Positions 5,681-8,208 of a DNA stretch of 8,208 nucleotides are shown in pieces. Numbering within the stretch: position 1 is the first letter of the stretch; each line of letters starts with the position of its first letter. The position numbers and the translations under genes are program-made. Source of the DNA: an uncultured Lachnospiraceae bacterium (GTDB lineage Bacteria; Bacillota; Clostridia; Lachnospirales; Lachnospiraceae); assembly GCA_937877165.1 (NCBI GenBank), contig CALEFO010000062.1:1-8208 (forward strand), read 5' to 3'. Under the pieces are notes generated by a model. It saw only the letters and a program-made list of their open reading frames with translations, made no database searches and had not been told where the DNA came from.

Positions 5681-7012
5681 ATGAGACGGAAGGAATGCAT
5701 TCTTTACCGGAATTTTGAAAATGAAGAGCTGCTGGACAAAATGACACGTGTGATCGAAGAGGGAGAGCGCGAGCTTTCCGACTCCGTGGCAGACCCTGGG
5801 AGCGAGAAGATTGCAGAGGAGCTGTATGAGTGCATCTATCTTCTTCTGAAGGAAGCGGGAGACAATGGTTTTTTCGGGAACCTCTGGCATGATTATCTGA
5901 CCAGCCTTCTTGTCGGGCATGAGAACAGCTATTCCACGGCCTGCGAGATCCGCGGCGCGGTGGGCGGCAGCATCAACGAGGCGGCCCTGCACGACATCCG
6001 GATTTTCAAGGAATATTTTGACTTCGATTTTACAAAAATCATGCAGGGATTTCACGTTCCGGAGTTATCTATCATTCTGGATTATCAGCCGTCCGGAAAA
6101 GAGAGCAAAACCTACAATACGAGAATCCGGGACCGCATCTGCACACTGGCGCAGCAGTTCGAATTGGCCCGGAGTGCCGAAGAGATGAAGGATTTCCTCA
6201 CGCAGTTCTACAAGGAATACGGTGTCGGCATGTTCGGGCTGCACAAGGCATTCCGAATCGAGCATGATGAGGCCGGAGAGTTTGCAGGACAGACAAGGAT
6301 CGTGCCGGTGAAGAATATTCTTCATGTTTACATGAAGGACCTTGTCGGATACGAGATTGCGAAGAAGAAGCTGATTGAGAATACCGAGGCCTTTGTGGAG
6401 GGGAAGCCTGCCAACAACTGCCTGCTCTACGGAGAGGCGGGAACGGGCAAGTCCTCCAGCATCAAGGCCATTGCGAATGAATATTATGACCGGGGGCTTC
6501 GCATCATTGAGGTGAGCCGCTATCAGTTCCGCGACCTCAATAACGTGATCGCCCGCATCAAGAACCGGAATTACAAGTTCATTCTGTACATGGACGATCT
6601 TTCCTTCGAGGAGAACGAGACAGAGTACAAGTACCTGAAGGCAGTGATTGAGGGTGGTCTGGAGAAGAAGCCGGCCAATGTTCTGATCTATGCGACGAGC
6701 AACCGCAGACACCTGATCCGCGAGAGCTTCCATGACAGGGACGGGGCGGACTTCTCGGACAAGCACGGCGGAGATACCGTGCAGGAGAAGCTCTCTCTGG
6801 CAAACCGCTTCGGCGTCTCCATCTACTACGGAGCGCCCAGCTACGATGAGTATCACGAAATCGTGGCGGAGCTTGCCGCGCGGCACGGGATCCGGATGGA
6901 TCCTGCGGAGCTGAAGAAGCAGGCAACGCAGTGGGAGATGAATCACGGCGGACTCTCCGGCAGAACCGCGCAGCAGTTCATTGATCACCTTCTGGGCATT
7001 CAGGAGGCGTGA
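5681..7012 (+). CDS. DUF815-family AAA-type ATPase, function unknown
   Basis: A 443-residue predicted cytosolic P-loop ATPase of the DUF815 group. The first 220 or so residues are a largely helical, acidic region without a motif I recognise. The ATPase part starts near LVGYEIAKKKLIENTEAF. It has Walker A GEAGTGKS (251-258), Walker B ILYMDDLSFE (from residue 302), and a sensor-like segment YATSNRRHLI (337-346), followed by a family-typical region rich in DRDGADFSDKHGGD and a C-terminal lid-like domain. No reaction or client is established to my knowledge. ATG 5681 is supported by AGAAGGGA (5663-5670). The 98-base gap from pheA holds a perfect 6-bp hairpin (GTCCGG 5630-5635 with CCGGAC 5640-5645, loop TATG) without a T-run. 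The ppx-like gene follows after only 50 bases, suggesting co-expression and possibly a shared process. Confidence 0.9.
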   Translation: MRRKECILYRNFENEELLDKMTRVIEEGERELSDSVADPGSEKIAEELYECIYLLLKEAGDNGFFGNLWHDYLTSLLVGHENSYSTACEIRGAVGGSINEAALHDIRIFKEYFDFDFTKIMQGFHVPELSIILDYQPSGKESKTYNTRIRDRICTLAQQFELARSAEEMKDFLTQFYKEYGVGMFGLHKAFRIEHDEAGEFAGQTRIVPVKNILHVYMKDLVGYEIAKKKLIENTEAFVEGKPANNCLLYGEAGTGKSSSIKAIANEYYDRGLRIIEVSRYQFRDLNNVIARIKNRNYKFILYMDDLSFEENETEYKYLKAVIEGGLEKKPANVLIYATSNRRHLIRESFHDRDGADFSDKHGGDTVQEKLSLANRFGVSIYYGAPSYDEYHEIVAELAARHGIRMDPAELKKQATQWEMNHGGLSGRTAQQFIDHLLGIQEA

Positions 7013-7062
7013 CCAGGACCGGCTGCAGACCGACAGGAGATCAGAGAACAGGAGGTGCACAT

Positions 7063-8208
7063 ATGGCAATCCGCACATTTGCGGCGATTGACGTAGGAAG
7101 CTATGAGCTTGGTATGAAAATTTTCGAGGTTTCCCGAACCAGGGGAATCCGCGAAATCGATCATGTGGCCCGAAAGATTGATCTGGGAAGTGATACGTAT
7201 GCGACCGGCAAGCTCTCACTTCATCACATTCAGGAGGTGCGCGATGTTCTGAAGGAATACCGGAAGATCATGGACACCTACCGTGTGGCGGAGTATCAGG
7301 CCTACGGGACCTCCGCAATCCGGGAGATGAAGGGAGCCTCGATCATCCTCTCCCAGTGGGAGGAAGAGACCGGCATCCGGATCGATGTGCTGACCAATTC
7401 GGAGCAGCGCTTTCTGGACTATAAATCGGTCGCGTACCGCGGAAAGAATTTCGACCGCATCGTCTCCGAGGGCTGCGCCATCGTGGACATCGGGGGCAGC
7501 AGCATCCAGATTTCCCTGTTCGAGGACGGAGTTCTGCAGTCCACGCAGAATCTGAAGCTGGGTGTCTTGCGGATCCGCGAGCAGATCCGCTACATTGATG
7601 CGAGACGCTCTCAGCTGGAGAAGCTGATCGGCGAGATCGTGAATTCGCAGATGCAGGTGTTCACCGATCTGTATCTGGGGGAGCGGAGCGTTCCGAATAT
7701 CATCATCATTGATGATTACATCTCCGCCTTCCTGGAGGAAAGAGGGAGGGATCTTGTGGACGCGGGACAGTTCCGCACGTTCGTGGAATCGTTCTCATCC
7801 CACTCTGCCGGTGATCTGGCAAGGGAGTATCGGATGAGCGAGGACGGCATGTTCCTGCTCCATATTTCCGGAGTGATGATGGAGTGCATCATCCATGCGC
7901 TCGGTGCGGAGCGGATCTATGCGCCGGGCGTGACGCTTGCGGACGGAATTGTGTATGAGTACGCGGAGCAGAAGAAAATCCTGCCGCCGAGCCACGACTT
8001 CGAGGAGGACATTCTGGCGTGCGCCCGTAATGTCTCCGGAAGATACCGCGGAAACGAAGAGCGCGCGCAGTCGCTGGATCTGATCGCGATGAAGCTCTTT
8101 GACGCAACGAAGAAGATTCACGGACTCGGGAAAAGAGAGCGTCTCCTCCTGCGTCTTGCATGCATCCTGCACGACTGCGGGAAATATGTCTCCATCGCAA
8201 ATGTATCC
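7063..8208 (+). CDS. Ppx/GppA-family phosphatase with HD domain, 3' end outside window
   Basis: An exopolyphosphatase / guanosine pentaphosphate phosphohydrolase family protein, which removes terminal phosphate from polyphosphate or pppGpp; the substrate cannot be fixed from sequence alone. The frame is open from ATG 7063 to the last base (382 codons), so the C-terminus is missing. The start is well supported: AGGAGGTG at 7050-7057, five bases upstream. The actin-like fold shows AAIDVGSYELGMKIF (residues 7-21, first phosphate loop), YGTSAIREM (about 81-89), TNSEQRFLDYK (about 111-121) and IVDIGGSSI (second phosphate loop, D142). An HD-type domain follows, with LACILHDCGKYVS including H370-D371. 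Compared with the textbook family motifs DxGSN, SGEEEA and DIGGGS, three positions differ. A polyphosphate kinase gene could well follow downstream, but lies outside the view. Confidence 0.92.
   Translation, partial: MAIRTFAAIDVGSYELGMKIFEVSRTRGIREIDHVARKIDLGSDTYATGKLSLHHIQEVRDVLKEYRKIMDTYRVAEYQAYGTSAIREMKGASIILSQWEEETGIRIDVLTNSEQRFLDYKSVAYRGKNFDRIVSEGCAIVDIGGSSIQISLFEDGVLQSTQNLKLGVLRIREQIRYIDARRSQLEKLIGEIVNSQMQVFTDLYLGERSVPNIIIIDDYISAFLEERGRDLVDAGQFRTFVESFSSHSAGDLAREYRMSEDGMFLLHISGVMMECIIHALGAERIYAPGVTLADGIVYEYAEQKKILPPSHDFEEDILACARNVSGRYRGNEERAQSLDLIAMKLFDATKKIHGLGKRERLLLRLACILHDCGKYVSIANVS

Overview
The window looks like chromosomal core sequence from a Gram-positive anaerobe of the class Clostridia, most likely Lachnospiraceae. 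This rests on moderately GC-rich coding sequence, strong AGGAGG-type ribosome binding sites, and the gene order rpmE - DUF1385 (YqhQ-like) membrane protein - prmC - prfA, followed by a fused chorismate mutase/prephenate dehydratase, a DUF815 ATPase and a Ppx/GppA phosphatase. The family-level assignment is inference from remembered gene order. I see no phage genes, transposase, tRNA, rRNA or CRISPR. Every gene reads on the + strand.

Layout. 1-354 is the 3' end of a HAD-IIA (NagD-like) sugar-phosphate phosphatase. 355-693 has no gene. It holds a bulged hairpin, a near-consensus sigma-70 promoter (498-526), and a leader of about 160 nt that can be folded by hand into several helices before the rpmE ribosome binding site. 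rpmE (bL31, four-cysteine zinc form) is at 694-894 and is followed by a likely intrinsic terminator (948-983). The DUF1385 protein (1111-2070), PrmC (2168-3058) and RF1 (3203-4288) form the translation-termination part: PrmC methylates the GGQ glutamine of release factors such as the RF1 encoded next to it. The prfA-pheA gap (4289-4454) is filled with four strong hairpins, two of which belong to a 46-bp direct repeat whose variable stem changes are compensatory. PheA (4455-5582), the DUF815 AAA-type ATPase (5681-7012) and the Ppx/GppA-HD protein (7063 to the window end, truncated) follow. There is no convincing terminator after position 983, so the genes from 1111 onward may be one long transcription unit, perhaps partly fed by read-through from rpmE.

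How the genes fit together. The block mixes ribosome and termination functions (bL31, PrmC, RF1) with aromatic amino-acid synthesis (phenylalanine branch) and probable polyphosphate or (p)ppGpp phosphatase chemistry (Ppx/GppA). The coding content is ordinary housekeeping. The most unusual material is non-coding: the structured rpmE leader and the hairpin array between prfA and pheA.
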